This document shows, in pieces, positions 16,969-26,330 of a DNA stretch of 64,000 nucleotides. The notes under the pieces were generated by a model. The model was not told where the DNA came from. It made no database searches and worked only from the letters and a program-made list of their open reading frames with translations. The translations under genes and the position numbers were made by a program. Positions within the stretch are counted from its first letter, which is position 1, and each line of letters starts with the position of its first letter. The stretch comes from Flavobacterium ichthyis. GTDB taxonomy: Bacteria; Bacteroidota; Bacteroidia; Flavobacteriales; Flavobacteriaceae. The stretch is from positions 1-64,000 of the forward strand of contig NZ_JAABLM010000001.1 in the NCBI RefSeq assembly GCF_009915155.1, read 5' to 3'.

Positions 16969-19900
16969 ATGAGTTTATCAACCCTAAGTATAAAACGCCC
17001 GGTTTTAACCATCGTGCTCAATTTAATGTTGATTCTTTTTGGCGTGATTGGCTACACTTATTTGGGTGTTCGCGAGTTTCCGTCGATCGATCCGGCACAA
17101 ATTTCTGTAAGAACTACTTATACTGGTGCGAATGCCGACATTATTGAATCTCAAATAACAGAACCGCTCGAAAAAGCCATTAATTCTATCGATGGCATCA
17201 GAAATATTTCGTCTTCGAGTAATCAAGGAAGCAGTAATATTACGATAGAATTTAATCTGGATAAAAATCTGGAAGAAGCCGCCAATGACGTTCGGGATAA
17301 GGTTTCGCAAGCGGTAAGAAGTTTGCCACAAGATATCGATGCACCTCCTGTAGTTTCAAAAGCCGATGCCGATTCCGAACCTATTATTACCATGACCGTT
17401 CAGAGTGATAATAAAAATGTTTTAGAACTTTCGGATTATGCTGATAATGTTTTGGCACAACGGTTACAAACGATTCCCGGAGTAAGTTCTGTACAAATTT
17501 GGGGTAACCGAAAATTTGCCATGCGATTATGGATGGATCCTGGAAAAATGGCTTCTTACGGTGTTACTGTTGCCGATGTTAGAAATGCTTTGGCAAGCCA
17601 AAATGTGGAACTTCCGGGTGGGAAATTAACGGGTGCAAACACGGAACTTACGGTAAAAACCATTGGAAATCTTTCAACCGAAAAAGAATTTAATGACATT
17701 ATCATTTTGGCGCAAGGCGAAAGAATCGTACGTTTTAGCGATATTGGAAATGCCGCACTTGAAGCCGAAAATCTCGAAACAAAATTGAGTGATTCCGGAC
17801 AAGAAATGGTGGGTTTAGCCATTATTCCGCAACCTGGAACCAATTATCTGGATATTGCCGATGCTTTTTACATTCAATACGAACAATTGCAAAAGGATCT
17901 TCCCAAAGATTTTAAATTGAATATTGCCATCGACAATACGGTTTTCGTAAAAAAAGCCGTCACAGAAGTTGCTGAAACTTTGCTAATTGCCATAGTTTTG
18001 GTAGTGTTAATTATTTATCTTTTTTTTCGAAACTGGAGCATTGCATTCAGACCGTTAATTGATATTCCGGTTTCATTGATTGCTACATTTTTCATCATGT
18101 GGCTGTTTGGGTTTTCGGTAAACGTCTTGACATTATTGGCTATTGTTTTGGCAACTGGTTTGGTAGTGGATGACGGAATTGTGGTCACCGAAAATATTTT
18201 CAAAAAGGTAGAAGAAGGAATGACCCCAATTGAAGCCGCAATTAAAGGTTCGAACGAAATATTTTTTGCGGTAATTTCTATCTCAATCACTCTGGCAGCT
18301 GTGTTCCTTCCGGTAATTTTTCTCGAAGGATTCGTGGGTCGATTGTTCCGGGAATTTGGTGTGGTCATTGGTGCCGCAGTTTTAATTTCTGCATTTGTTT
18401 CTTTAACATTAACCCCTATGTTAAATGCTTATTTAATGAAAGGTGGTGAACAAAAAAAATCTAAATTTTACAATTGGAGTGAACCTTATTTTGAAAAAAT
18501 GAACAAAGGTTACGCCGAAAGTTTAGGCAATTTTATGAAGAAAAAATGGCTCAGTTTCCCTATATTAATTATTTGTTTAGGATTGATTGCGTTGTTTTTT
18601 AGTGTTTTGCAAAAAGAAACCGCACCATATGACGACCGAAGTTTTGTTGGCGTAAATGTTACCGCTCCAGAAGGTGCTTCATACGATTACATGGATCGTT
18701 TCATGACGGATTTATCGCAATTAATCAACGATTCTATTCCAGAGAAAAAAGTCAGCTTAATCATTACTTCACCAGGATTTGGTTCAGCTTCTGTGAATAG
18801 CGGTCGTGCCCGAATTGCTTTGGTTGAAGCCGGAGATCGTGAACGAACCCAGAAACAAATTGCCGATGATCTTACTAAAAATGTAAAAAAATATGCTGAA
18901 GCTAAAGTTTCCGTTTCCGAACAACCTACAATTTCCGTAAATCGACGTGGTGGTTTGCCAATTCAGTATATTATTCAGGCACAAAATTTCGAAAAATTGC
19001 GTGAAAAAATTCCAGAATTCATGGACGAAGCTTCCCAAGATCCAACATTTTCGATTACTGATGTCAATTTGAAATTTAATAAACCTGAAATTTATGTCAC
19101 TATTAACCGTGAAAAAGCAGAAGGTTTAGGTGTTTCAGTTTTTGATATTGCACAAACACTTCAACTTTCTTTAAGTGGTCAACGTTTTGGCTATTATTTG
19201 ATGAACGGAAAACAATATCAGGTAATGGGACAATTTGATAAAAAAGACCGTGATGCTCCAATAGATTTAACGTCAATTTTTGTAAGAAGTGCTTCGGGAG
19301 AATTAATTCAGCTCGATAATTTAGTGGAAATTGAGGAACAAAGTAGCCCGCCACAGTTGTACCATAATAACCGATATATGTCAGCAACGGTTTCCGCTGG
19401 TTTAGCTCCCGGAAAAAGTATTAGCGACGGAATTGAAGCTATGGAACGCATCAAACAAAAAGTTTTAGACGACACTTTTACAACAGATTTAGGTGGTGAG
19501 TCTCGTGATTTTGCGGAAAGTAACTCGAATACAGCTTTTGCATTTGGACTTGCACTTTTACTGATTTATTTAATTTTAGCAGCTCAATTTGAAAGCTTTA
19601 TTGATCCTTTCATTATCATTTTAACGGTTCCAATGGCAGTTGCCGGAGCCTTGCTTTCACTTTGGCTCTTTGGGCAAACGTGGAATATTTTCAGCCAAAT
19701 TGGTACCATCATGTTAATTGGTTTGGTAACCAAAAACGGAATTTTGATTGTAGAATTTGCCAACCAACTTCGCGAAGAAGGCAAAAATAAATTTGAAGCC
19801 ATCATGGAAGCTTCAGAAAGTCGTCTTCGTCCTATTTTAATGACAAGTTTGGCGATTGCGTTAGGAGCTTTGCCAATTGCCTTGTCGCTTGGTGCCGCTT

Positions 19901-20058
19901 CTCAAAGCCGTATGGGAATGGGAATCGTAATAGTTGGCGGAACTTTATTTTCGCTAATATTGACACTTTTCGTCATTCCTGCCATTTATTTTATGTGGTC
20001 TCGAGAGAAAAAACACAGACCAGAATTTGATAATATTGAAAAATATGACAAAGAATAA
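16969..20058 (+). CDS. RND efflux pump, HAE1/AcrB-type permease
   Basis: A 1029-residue protein, the full family length. TM1 is at residues about 11-31. The large periplasmic loop has SSSNQGSSNITIEF and TIPGVSSVQIWG. The central membrane bundle carries the proton-relay motif GLVVDDGIVVTENIF in TM4, with two adjacent Asp. The second half repeats the fold (SISDGIEAMERIKQ, FINPF-like DPFIIILTVP, GLVTKNGILIVEFANQ). RND pumps export hydrophobic compounds using the proton gradient. Substrate specificity cannot be predicted from sequence alone. The gene overlaps the downstream outer membrane channel gene by 14 bases, so translation is probably coupled. Confidence 0.96.
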   Translation: MSLSTLSIKRPVLTIVLNLMLILFGVIGYTYLGVREFPSIDPAQISVRTTYTGANADIIESQITEPLEKAINSIDGIRNISSSSNQGSSNITIEFNLDKNLEEAANDVRDKVSQAVRSLPQDIDAPPVVSKADADSEPIITMTVQSDNKNVLELSDYADNVLAQRLQTIPGVSSVQIWGNRKFAMRLWMDPGKMASYGVTVADVRNALASQNVELPGGKLTGANTELTVKTIGNLSTEKEFNDIIILAQGERIVRFSDIGNAALEAENLETKLSDSGQEMVGLAIIPQPGTNYLDIADAFYIQYEQLQKDLPKDFKLNIAIDNTVFVKKAVTEVAETLLIAIVLVVLIIYLFFRNWSIAFRPLIDIPVSLIATFFIMWLFGFSVNVLTLLAIVLATGLVVDDGIVVTENIFKKVEEGMTPIEAAIKGSNEIFFAVISISITLAAVFLPVIFLEGFVGRLFREFGVVIGAAVLISAFVSLTLTPMLNAYLMKGGEQKKSKFYNWSEPYFEKMNKGYAESLGNFMKKKWLSFPILIICLGLIALFFSVLQKETAPYDDRSFVGVNVTAPEGASYDYMDRFMTDLSQLINDSIPEKKVSLIITSPGFGSASVNSGRARIALVEAGDRERTQKQIADDLTKNVKKYAEAKVSVSEQPTISVNRRGGLPIQYIIQAQNFEKLREKIPEFMDEASQDPTFSITDVNLKFNKPEIYVTINREKAEGLGVSVFDIAQTLQLSLSGQRFGYYLMNGKQYQVMGQFDKKDRDAPIDLTSIFVRSASGELIQLDNLVEIEEQSSPPQLYHNNRYMSATVSAGLAPGKSISDGIEAMERIKQKVLDDTFTTDLGGESRDFAESNSNTAFAFGLALLLIYLILAAQFESFIDPFIIILTVPMAVAGALLSLWLFGQTWNIFSQIGTIMLIGLVTKNGILIVEFANQLREEGKNKFEAIMEASESRLRPILMTSLAIALGALPIALSLGAASQSRMGMGIVIVGGTLFSLILTLFVIPAIYFMWSREKKHRPEFDNIEKYDKE

Positions 20059-21379
20059 GATATTGATTTTCAATTACATAAAAACACAGTTACTGTTTTG
20101 TTTTATCGCTTGTAACGCTTTTGCACAAGAATTATTAACGATTGAAGATGCTGTAAAAATAGCTTTAGTAAATAATTATGATATTAAAATTGCTTCCAAC
20201 GATGTAAAAATCGCTACGCAAAATATCAGTTTAGCTAATGCCGGAATTTTGCCGGGCTTAAACGCCATCGTTACCAATAATAACAGTATTCTGGATACAG
20301 AACAAACCCAACAAGACGGTAGCGTGAGAAACTTGGATAACGCCCGAAATTTTAATCTTACCTACGGTGTTCAATTAAGTTGGACAGTTTTCAACGGCTT
20401 CGCAATGTTTGCGCGATATCGAGAATTAAAAGAATTAAAAAAATTGGAAGAAGCCGAATTTCAACTGGCCGTTTTTACCAGAATTTCAGATGTTTATTCC
20501 ACTTATTATGATTTGGTACAACAAAAAAAACAACTGCAGGCTTTGGATACCGCGATCGCAATTTCTGATTTGCGATTAAACACCGCAAAAAACCGTTACA
20601 CTATTGGAAAAGCTGCAAAATTAGAAGTTTTAAATGCCGAAGTGGACATGAATTCGGATCAAACAATGTTGCTTCGTCAAAAGGAATTATTTGCTAATAC
20701 TAAAATTTTATTAAACGAAATTTTGGCAAGAGATGTGAACACAACTTTTGATATTCCAGACGAGGTAACCATAGACGAAAGCCTACTTTTACCAGAATTA
20801 ATGCAATTGGCAGAAAAACAAAATCCACAACTTCAAGCCCAAATCGTTAACAAGCGTGTTGCCGAATTACAACTGAAGCAAGTAAAAGGAGCCCGATTAC
20901 CTTTGGTCAATATTACTTCGGGATATAATTTTACACGGCAAGAAGCCTCACTTGGATTTATCACGCAATCTACTGGAAATGGTTTAACTTACGGAATAAG
21001 TGCTTCTCTGCCAATCTTTAATGGTGGTTTACAAAATCGAAATGAACGCATTGCCAAAATTCAAATCGAAAATAGTGAAATTGCCATCAAGCAACAAAAA
21101 CAATTGTTGCAATCCCAACTTTCATCGGCTTATCAAACGTATTTAACTAATTTAGAATTAACAAAATTGGAGGCTAAAAATCTCAAAATTGCAAAGGAAA
21201 ACATGGACATCACCTTGGCAAAATTTAGAATTGGGACAATCGCTCCGTTAGAGTTTCGTGAAGCGCAATTGAATTATATTAATGCGAAAGTGCGAAATAG
21301 CAATGCTCAATTTGCAGCAAAAGTATCTGAAATCAATTTAAAAGAAATTGCAGGAAACCTTCCAATCACCGGAATTTAA
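20045..21379 (+). CDS. TolC-family outer membrane efflux protein
   Basis: A 444-residue protein. I take the ATG at 20045, which gives a signal peptide ending in CNAFAQ directly before ELLTIEDAVKIALVNNYDIK, the first conserved TolC motif; an ATG 18 bases upstream is also in frame. Two repeats of helix-strand-helix follow (TYGVQLSWTVFNGFAMFARY and TYGISASLPIFNGGLQNRNE), each with the beta-strand pair that builds the trimeric barrel. The C-terminal helix has ISLAKFRIGTIAPLEFREAQ-like sequence. It forms the exit duct for the pump encoded upstream and overlaps its gene by 14 bases, completing the tripartite system. Confidence 0.95.
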   Translation: MTKNKILIFNYIKTQLLFCFIACNAFAQELLTIEDAVKIALVNNYDIKIASNDVKIATQNISLANAGILPGLNAIVTNNNSILDTEQTQQDGSVRNLDNARNFNLTYGVQLSWTVFNGFAMFARYRELKELKKLEEAEFQLAVFTRISDVYSTYYDLVQQKKQLQALDTAIAISDLRLNTAKNRYTIGKAAKLEVLNAEVDMNSDQTMLLRQKELFANTKILLNEILARDVNTTFDIPDEVTIDESLLLPELMQLAEKQNPQLQAQIVNKRVAELQLKQVKGARLPLVNITSGYNFTRQEASLGFITQSTGNGLTYGISASLPIFNGGLQNRNERIAKIQIENSEIAIKQQKQLLQSQLSSAYQTYLTNLELTKLEAKNLKIAKENMDITLAKFRIGTIAPLEFREAQLNYINAKVRNSNAQFAAKVSEINLKEIAGNLPITGI

Positions 21380-21416
21380 AAATAACTTTTTTTTCATAAA
21401 ATGTGTTAATTTTACA

Positions 21417-21424
21417 TATATTTG
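21417..21424 (+). promoter_or_regulatory. -7 promoter element of the DUF1761 gene
   Basis: TATATTTG, an exact -7 consensus, lies 22 bases before the ATG at 21447, downstream of the efflux operon. It suggests a new transcription unit here. Confidence 0.5.
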
Positions 21425-21446
21425 TTAAAACTCATTACGTAATACT

Positions 21447-21929
21447 ATGGAAATTAATTATTTAACGCTACCGGTTTCTGGGATGGTCGCCCTTTTTTTG
21501 GGGTTTATTTGGTACAATCCTAATGTTTTGGGAAAAATTTGGATGAAAGAATCAAAATTGACGGACGCGCAAATTTCTAGTGGAAATATAATTAAAATTT
21601 ACGGCTTGACATTTATTTTCGCCATGATGATTGCTATGATAATGCATCCCATTGTGATTCATCAATATGGTGCTTTGGGGATGATTGGCGGTATTGAAAA
21701 AATAGCAAAACCTTCTTATACAGCATTTATGAACGATTACGGAAATGATTTTAGAAGTTTTAAACATGGTGCATTCCATGGCTTTTTTGTGGGATTGATG
21801 CTAGCCTTACCTATCTTTGCCACCAATGCTTTGTTTGAAAGAAAATCATGGAAATATATCTTGATAAATGGTGGTTATTGGGTTGCTTTACTCACAATTG
21901 TAGGAGGAATCGTTTGCGGATGGAAATAA
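21447..21929 (+). CDS. DUF1761 family membrane protein
   Basis: A 160-residue integral membrane protein with four predicted helices (starting near residues 8, 48, 107 and 138). The opening NYLTLPVSGMVALFLGFIWY followed by NPNVLGKIWMKES is the DUF1761 signature, and the second half carries KHGAFHGFFVGLMLALPIFA. The family is small, widespread and functionally uncharacterised. Its stop overlaps the start of the following acyltransferase-like gene by 10 bases (21920-21929), so the two are translationally linked. Confidence 0.88.
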   Translation: MEINYLTLPVSGMVALFLGFIWYNPNVLGKIWMKESKLTDAQISSGNIIKIYGLTFIFAMMIAMIMHPIVIHQYGALGMIGGIEKIAKPSYTAFMNDYGNDFRSFKHGAFHGFFVGLMLALPIFATNALFERKSWKYILINGGYWVALLTIVGGIVCGWK

Positions 21930-23134
21930 CAAAATACCAATGTAATTATCGGGTGCAACACTTCACCCCTACTTTTAAAAGTCATGTGTCCAATTACAGT
22001 TTCCAAATTTTTACCAATCCAGATTTCTTGCCCAAGGAATGGGAACTTCTTGCTAATCATAATATTTTTCTTTCTCAATCTTACTTCAAAATTTTAAAAA
22101 GCTCTGCACCCGAAAATATGCAGGTTTTTTTCATTGGAATTTTTAAAAACGAAAATCTTTGCGGTATCGGCATTGCTCAATTTTTAAATTTAAATTTGCT
22201 TGAATCTTTCGGCGAACGCGATCGTTGTTTTAAAACTTCCATAAGAAATTTTATTTTTAAAACTTTTAGTTCACACGTTTTGTTCATGGGCAATAATATG
22301 CTTACAGGCGAAAATTCATATTTTTTTACAGAAAAAATTACATTTAACGAAGGCTTTAAAATTTTAAAAGAAGCCGCCGAAACCATTCGTTTGAAGTTAA
22401 AAAAAGAAGGTATTAAAATTCACTTGGTTTCTTACAAAGATTTTTATCCTGAAACCGCAAAAGCATTTGACTCAAAAATTTTCAACAAATTCTATAAGTT
22501 TAGCACTCAACCCAATATGACTTTCAATGTTCGAAAAAATTGGAAATCATTTGATGATTACATCTTGGATTTATCCAAAAAATACCGGGATCAATACAAG
22601 CGAGCACGGAAAAAATCAGAAAAGATAACCAAGAAAAAATTGGTTTTAGAAGACATTCTCCAACAAGAAGAAAACATTTACGAACTGTATTTTCACGTTG
22701 CAAAAAACGCACCTTTCAATACATTTTTTCTGGCTAAAAATCATTTTTCGGAATTAAAAAAAATCTTTGGAGAAAATTTTCTCTTGTACGGTTATTTTTT
22801 AGAAGGCAAACTTGTAGGTTTCAGCACCTTGATTAAAAATAATGAAATAATGGAAACATATTTTTTGGGCTACGATGTTGGTGTTCAAAAAAATAAGATG
22901 CTTTACCTCAATATGTTATACGACATGATTGCGTATTCAATCAACAATAATTTTAAGAAAATAATTTTCGGAAGAACTGCATTAGAAATTAAAAGTTCAG
23001 TAGGTGCCGAAGCTGTCGAAATGCAGGGATTCATCAGTCATCAAAATTCGCTCATCAACAAAAAAATAAACAAAATTTTCAGCACGTTAGAACCCAAAAC
23101 GGTTTGGCAAGCTCGCAGTCTATTTAAATCTTAA
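21920..23134 (+). CDS. GNAT/FemAB-like acyltransferase-fold protein
   Basis: A 404-residue protein. I prefer the ATG at 21920, which overlaps the previous gene by 10 bases; an in-frame ATG at 21848 would overlap by 82. The C-terminal half has GNAT/FemAB features: DYILDLSKKYRDQYKRARKK, FHVAKNAPFNTFFLAKNHF, then FLLYGYFLEGKLVGFSTLIK and TYFLGYDVGVQKNKMLYLNM and an aliphatic strand KKIIFGRTALEIKSSVGAEA. The N-terminal half is a related but diverged domain, as in double-GNAT proteins. Likely a cytoplasmic acyl- or aminoacyltransferase; substrate unknown. No signal peptide. Confidence 0.75.
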   Translation: MEITKYQCNYRVQHFTPTFKSHVSNYSFQIFTNPDFLPKEWELLANHNIFLSQSYFKILKSSAPENMQVFFIGIFKNENLCGIGIAQFLNLNLLESFGERDRCFKTSIRNFIFKTFSSHVLFMGNNMLTGENSYFFTEKITFNEGFKILKEAAETIRLKLKKEGIKIHLVSYKDFYPETAKAFDSKIFNKFYKFSTQPNMTFNVRKNWKSFDDYILDLSKKYRDQYKRARKKSEKITKKKLVLEDILQQEENIYELYFHVAKNAPFNTFFLAKNHFSELKKIFGENFLLYGYFLEGKLVGFSTLIKNNEIMETYFLGYDVGVQKNKMLYLNMLYDMIAYSINNNFKKIIFGRTALEIKSSVGAEAVEMQGFISHQNSLINKKINKIFSTLEPKTVWQARSLFKS

Positions 23135-23170
23135 CGGTAGTTTTTGACAAAAAAAATCATTCAGAAAAGT

Positions 23171-23178
23171 TATCTTTG
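23171..23178 (+). promoter_or_regulatory. -7 promoter element of purK
   Basis: TATCTTTG lies 16 bases before the purK ATG at 23195. A TTTG at 23143-23146 is 24 bases upstream, longer than the usual 19, so only the -7 box is convincing. Confidence 0.5.
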
Positions 23179-23194
23179 CACAAACACAACTACA

Positions 23195-24349
23195 ATGAAT
23201 TATTTTTCTTCAGATTTTAAACTTGGAATTTTAGGTGGCGGACAATTGGGCAAAATGTTGCTTTCCGAAACCCGAAAATTCGATATTCAAACCTATGTTC
23301 TAGATCCAAGTGCCGAAGCACCAAGCCGAATAGTGTGTAATAAATTTTTTCAGGGAAGCCTGATGGATTTTGAGACCGTTTACAATTTTGGAAAACAAGT
23401 CGATGTTCTGACTTTCGAAATTGAATTGGTAAACCTCGAAGCATTGGAAAAATTAGAAGCGGAAGGTGTTAAAGTTTATCCTTCTCCAGCAACTTTGAGA
23501 GGTATTCAAAATAAAGGAAGACAGAAAGCTTTTTACAAAGACAATAACATTCCAACTTCTAATTTCAGATTATTTGAAAACCTGAAAACATTGGTTTTAA
23601 ATTGTTTGGAAGGAAAAATTCCGTTGCCCTTTGTATGGAAAAGTACCGAATTTGGCTATGATGGAAATGGCGTAAAAGTCGTTCGAAATGTTGAAGATTT
23701 AGAAAATCTTCCGGATGTGGAATGTATTGCCGAAGATATGGTGCCCTTTAAAAATGAGTTGGCAGTTATCGTGGTTCGAAATCCAAAAGGCGACATCAAG
23801 ACCTATCCGGTTGTGGAAATGGAGTTTCATCCAGAAGCCAATCAGGTGGAATATGTGATTTGTCCTGCCAGAATTGATGATGCAGTTGCACAAAAAGCAC
23901 GAGCGATTGCACTTGAAGTTTCGGAGAAATTCAATCACGTAGGACTTTTGGCTGTGGAAATGTTTCAAACCGAAGATGATGAAATTTTGGTAAATGAAGT
24001 TGCTCCAAGACCACACAATTCCGGGCATTATTCTATTGAAGCCAGTTATACTTCGCAATTTGAAAACCATTTGAGAGCGATTCTAGATTTGCCGTTAGGA
24101 AATACCGATAGCAAAGTAGCTGGAATTATGGTCAATTTGGTTGGAGCCGAAGGTTTTTCTGGCGATGTAGTTTATGAAAATATCGAAAAAATATTAACAA
24201 TTGATGGTGTAACTCCTCATATTTATGGCAAACGTGAAACACGACCTTTTAGAAAAATGGGACATGTGACGATTGTGGATGAGGATATTGATAAGGCAAG
24301 GAAAATTGCTGAAGAAGTGAAGGGGTTGATAAGAGTGGTAAGTAAGTAG
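23195..24349 (+). CDS. purK: N5-carboxyaminoimidazole ribonucleotide synthase
   Basis: A 384-residue ATP-grasp enzyme. I start it at 23195 (MNYFSSDFKLGILGGGQLGK): the GILGGGQLGKML nucleotide-binding motif sits at the expected distance, and a -7 promoter lies between this ATG and the upstream in-frame start at 23144. Other family features are WKSTEFGYDGNGVKVV, the catalytic-region VNEVAPRPHNSGHYSIEA and HIYGKRETRPFRKMGHVT. PurK makes N5-CAIR from AIR, bicarbonate and ATP in purine synthesis; PurE then isomerises it. purE follows at 26331, but a two-gene ATPase/HNH cassette separates the two, which is unusual. Confidence 0.95.
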   Translation: MNYFSSDFKLGILGGGQLGKMLLSETRKFDIQTYVLDPSAEAPSRIVCNKFFQGSLMDFETVYNFGKQVDVLTFEIELVNLEALEKLEAEGVKVYPSPATLRGIQNKGRQKAFYKDNNIPTSNFRLFENLKTLVLNCLEGKIPLPFVWKSTEFGYDGNGVKVVRNVEDLENLPDVECIAEDMVPFKNELAVIVVRNPKGDIKTYPVVEMEFHPEANQVEYVICPARIDDAVAQKARAIALEVSEKFNHVGLLAVEMFQTEDDEILVNEVAPRPHNSGHYSIEASYTSQFENHLRAILDLPLGNTDSKVAGIMVNLVGAEGFSGDVVYENIEKILTIDGVTPHIYGKRETRPFRKMGHVTIVDEDIDKARKIAEEVKGLIRVVSK

Positions 24350-24357
24350 ATTTTAGT

Positions 24358-24365
24358 TAAATTTG
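24358..24365 (+). promoter_or_regulatory. -7 promoter element of the ATPase/HNH cassette
   Basis: TAAATTTG sits in the 30-base gap between purK and the ATPase gene, 14 bases before its ATG. It suggests the cassette has its own promoter. No convincing -33 is visible. Confidence 0.45.
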
Positions 24366-24379
24366 TAAAAATTCGATAA

Positions 24380-25672
24380 ATGAAAATTTCAAAATTACAT
24401 ATTGACTCTTATAAGCATTTAGAAAATCTTTCTTTCGATTTCACTTACCAAAGTGGAGATAGAAAAGGTCAGCCGTTGGATAAAATTTGTTTTATTGGAC
24501 AGAGTGCTAGTGGAAAAACAAATTTGTTAGAATTGATATTTGAATATGTACAATTTAGTTTTGGACTTGAACTTATCGATGGTAAATATCTTTCCTCTTT
24601 TATGGGAGGATTTAAAAAAATGCCAGGTGAAATCTGTCTTAGTATAAAAAATGAATATTACAGTCATAAAAATGATATTGTATCCTATAGAGGCAGAGAT
24701 CACAAATATAATAATGTTGGAGGTTCAGTTTCCGCATTCATAGATTATAAAGATACAGGCCAGCTTTACTTTTATAAATCTAATCTAATATCTGAACAAA
24801 ATATAGATTTATTTTCAAAGAATCCTATTGATCTAATCGAAAAATACAGTACAGAAATTGATAGAATTAAATCCAAAAGTGGAAAACTTTATGAAATTAG
24901 AGAAATAGTTTTTAACGATAAAGTTGAAGAAACAACTTGGATTCATTTAATAAGTGAAATTTTAGATTACAGAAAAAATTTTACTCGAAAAATGTCTGAA
25001 TTGATTCATAAAGGTTTATTAGCAAACGCAAAAAAATTAAGTGCTGAGTTCGAAAAATGGCAAAAAGAGAACCCTAATAAACTTGAAGAATTTGCTGAAA
25101 AGTTTAATCCAATTTTAGAAAAACTTAATTTAGAAGTTGACATTATAGATACTGAATATTCTATACCAATTAAGAATAAACGCAGCGATGAAATAATTCC
25201 AATTCAGAACACGAGTACTGGAACTAAAGGATTATTATTATCATTTTTACCGTTGTATAAATTGGACACTAAAGATTCAATCATTTTAATTGATGAACCT
25301 GAACGTTCCTTGTATCCTGACATGCAAATGGATTTAATGGAATACTATAAAAATTTCGCTCCTGAAGCACAATTTATAGTTGCAACACATTCCCCTTTTA
25401 TTGCGGCTTCTTTTGAACCGGATGAAAGATTTATTTTAGAATTTGACGAACAAGGAAAGGTGACTGTTCGCCGCGGAAGTTCACCTATCGGAGATGACCC
25501 AAATGACATGTTAAAAAATGATTTCAATGTAAATTACTACAACAAACATGGAGAAGAAGCTTATCAAAAATACATTAACTTAAAGCAAGAAGTAGCTAAA
25601 GAAAACAATCCTAAAAGAAAAAAAGAATTATTATTAGAAACCGTTAAACTCGGAGATACTTATAATTTCTAA
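24380..25672 (+). CDS. AAA/ABC-type ATPase, PtuA-like (candidate Septu-like defence component)
   Basis: A 430-residue SMC/OLD-type ATPase. Walker A is GQSASGKT at residues 40-47. The signature-like segment TSTGTKGLLLSFLPLYK precedes Walker B, IILIDEPERSLYPDMQ (residues about 302-317), with the catalytic DE pair. The H-loop is ATHSPFIAASF (His about 337). The middle third is helical and poorly conserved, as in PtuA and related defence ATPases. There are no membrane segments and no TOPRIM domain, so it is not a full OLD nuclease. One base separates its stop from the HNH gene, a gene order and spacing seen in Septu (PtuA-PtuB) systems. No reverse transcriptase is nearby, so a retron is unlikely. 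Inferred role: nucleotide-controlled sensor that gates the HNH nuclease against phage. Confidence 0.72.
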   Translation: MKISKLHIDSYKHLENLSFDFTYQSGDRKGQPLDKICFIGQSASGKTNLLELIFEYVQFSFGLELIDGKYLSSFMGGFKKMPGEICLSIKNEYYSHKNDIVSYRGRDHKYNNVGGSVSAFIDYKDTGQLYFYKSNLISEQNIDLFSKNPIDLIEKYSTEIDRIKSKSGKLYEIREIVFNDKVEETTWIHLISEILDYRKNFTRKMSELIHKGLLANAKKLSAEFEKWQKENPNKLEEFAEKFNPILEKLNLEVDIIDTEYSIPIKNKRSDEIIPIQNTSTGTKGLLLSFLPLYKLDTKDSIILIDEPERSLYPDMQMDLMEYYKNFAPEAQFIVATHSPFIAASFEPDERFILEFDEQGKVTVRRGSSPIGDDPNDMLKNDFNVNYYNKHGEEAYQKYINLKQEVAKENNPKRKKELLLETVKLGDTYNF

Positions 25673-25673
25673 A

Positions 25674-26270
25674 ATGAGAAAGGTTTTAAAAAACAGAGAT
25701 TCTGAAATCATTAAAGACGGCTTGAACTATATCGAAGGTAATTCAAATAATAATTTGAAAATTTCGAAAATATTATATAAAGAACAAAAGGGATTTTGTG
25801 TTTATACCGAAGAATATTTGAGCAGAGCTGATGCCAGAGATATTGAACACTTCAATCCAAATTTAAAGGGAACTGCTCAAGATGGTTATAATAATTGGTA
25901 TTTAGTCAAGCATCAATGGAATAAGGAAAAAGCCTCAAAGTGGGAAAATTTCCAACCCGTTTTAGAACCTACAAATGACACCTTTAACGAAAGAATTGTT
26001 TATGACGGTGGTGACTACCGCGTTTCAGATTCCAATGACATTGAAGCAACCAATTTGATAAAACTGCTCAAACTTGACGATATTATTTTAGCCGATGAAC
26101 GAAAAAAATACATTCAACGAAAAGCCAAAGAAATTTCAATGTATGGTGATTTGCCAGAAAACTTCTTTAAGATATTAATTGATGATGATATAAAACAAAT
26201 ATCATATCTAAGAGCTATTCAACAAGAATTTGGTGTTGACATTTGGAATATGATTCCAGAAATAGAATAG
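25674..26270 (+). CDS. HNH nuclease-like protein, PtuB-like (candidate Septu-like defence effector)
   Basis: A 198-residue protein starting one base after the ATPase stop. The core reads KEQKGFCVYTEEYLS, then DIEHFNPNLKG (His59, the likely catalytic His), then YNNWYLVKHQWNKEK (Asn74, with Asn83/Lys86). This matches the order of HNH nucleases of the PtuB/TIGR02646 kind, where (C)xYC(E) ... IEHxxPK ... W/N ... CNxxK is typical. Two points are odd: CVYT replaces the usual CxYC, and VKHQWN replaces the second cysteine pair, so the structural zinc site seems lost. The pairing with the ATPase, not similarity alone, supports the nuclease call. Confidence 0.68.
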   Translation: MRKVLKNRDSEIIKDGLNYIEGNSNNNLKISKILYKEQKGFCVYTEEYLSRADARDIEHFNPNLKGTAQDGYNNWYLVKHQWNKEKASKWENFQPVLEPTNDTFNERIVYDGGDYRVSDSNDIEATNLIKLLKLDDIILADERKKYIQRKAKEISMYGDLPENFFKILIDDDIKQISYLRAIQQEFGVDIWNMIPEIE

Positions 26271-26330
26271 ATTAAGTATTTTACAGTTTCCAAAAACTTT
26301 AACCCTGAAAAACAACATTCAACATAAAAT

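Noticed and set aside
21848-21919. Upstream start for the GNAT/FemAB-like gene
   Set aside because: It would overlap the DUF1761 gene by 82 bases; the ATG at 21920 gives a normal short overlap.
23144-23194. Upstream start for purK at 23144
   Set aside because: It would place the promoter inside the coding region and add residues unlike the family.
24380-26270. Retron with ATPase/HNH effectors
   Set aside because: No reverse transcriptase gene and no msr-msd-like structured RNA could be seen on either side.
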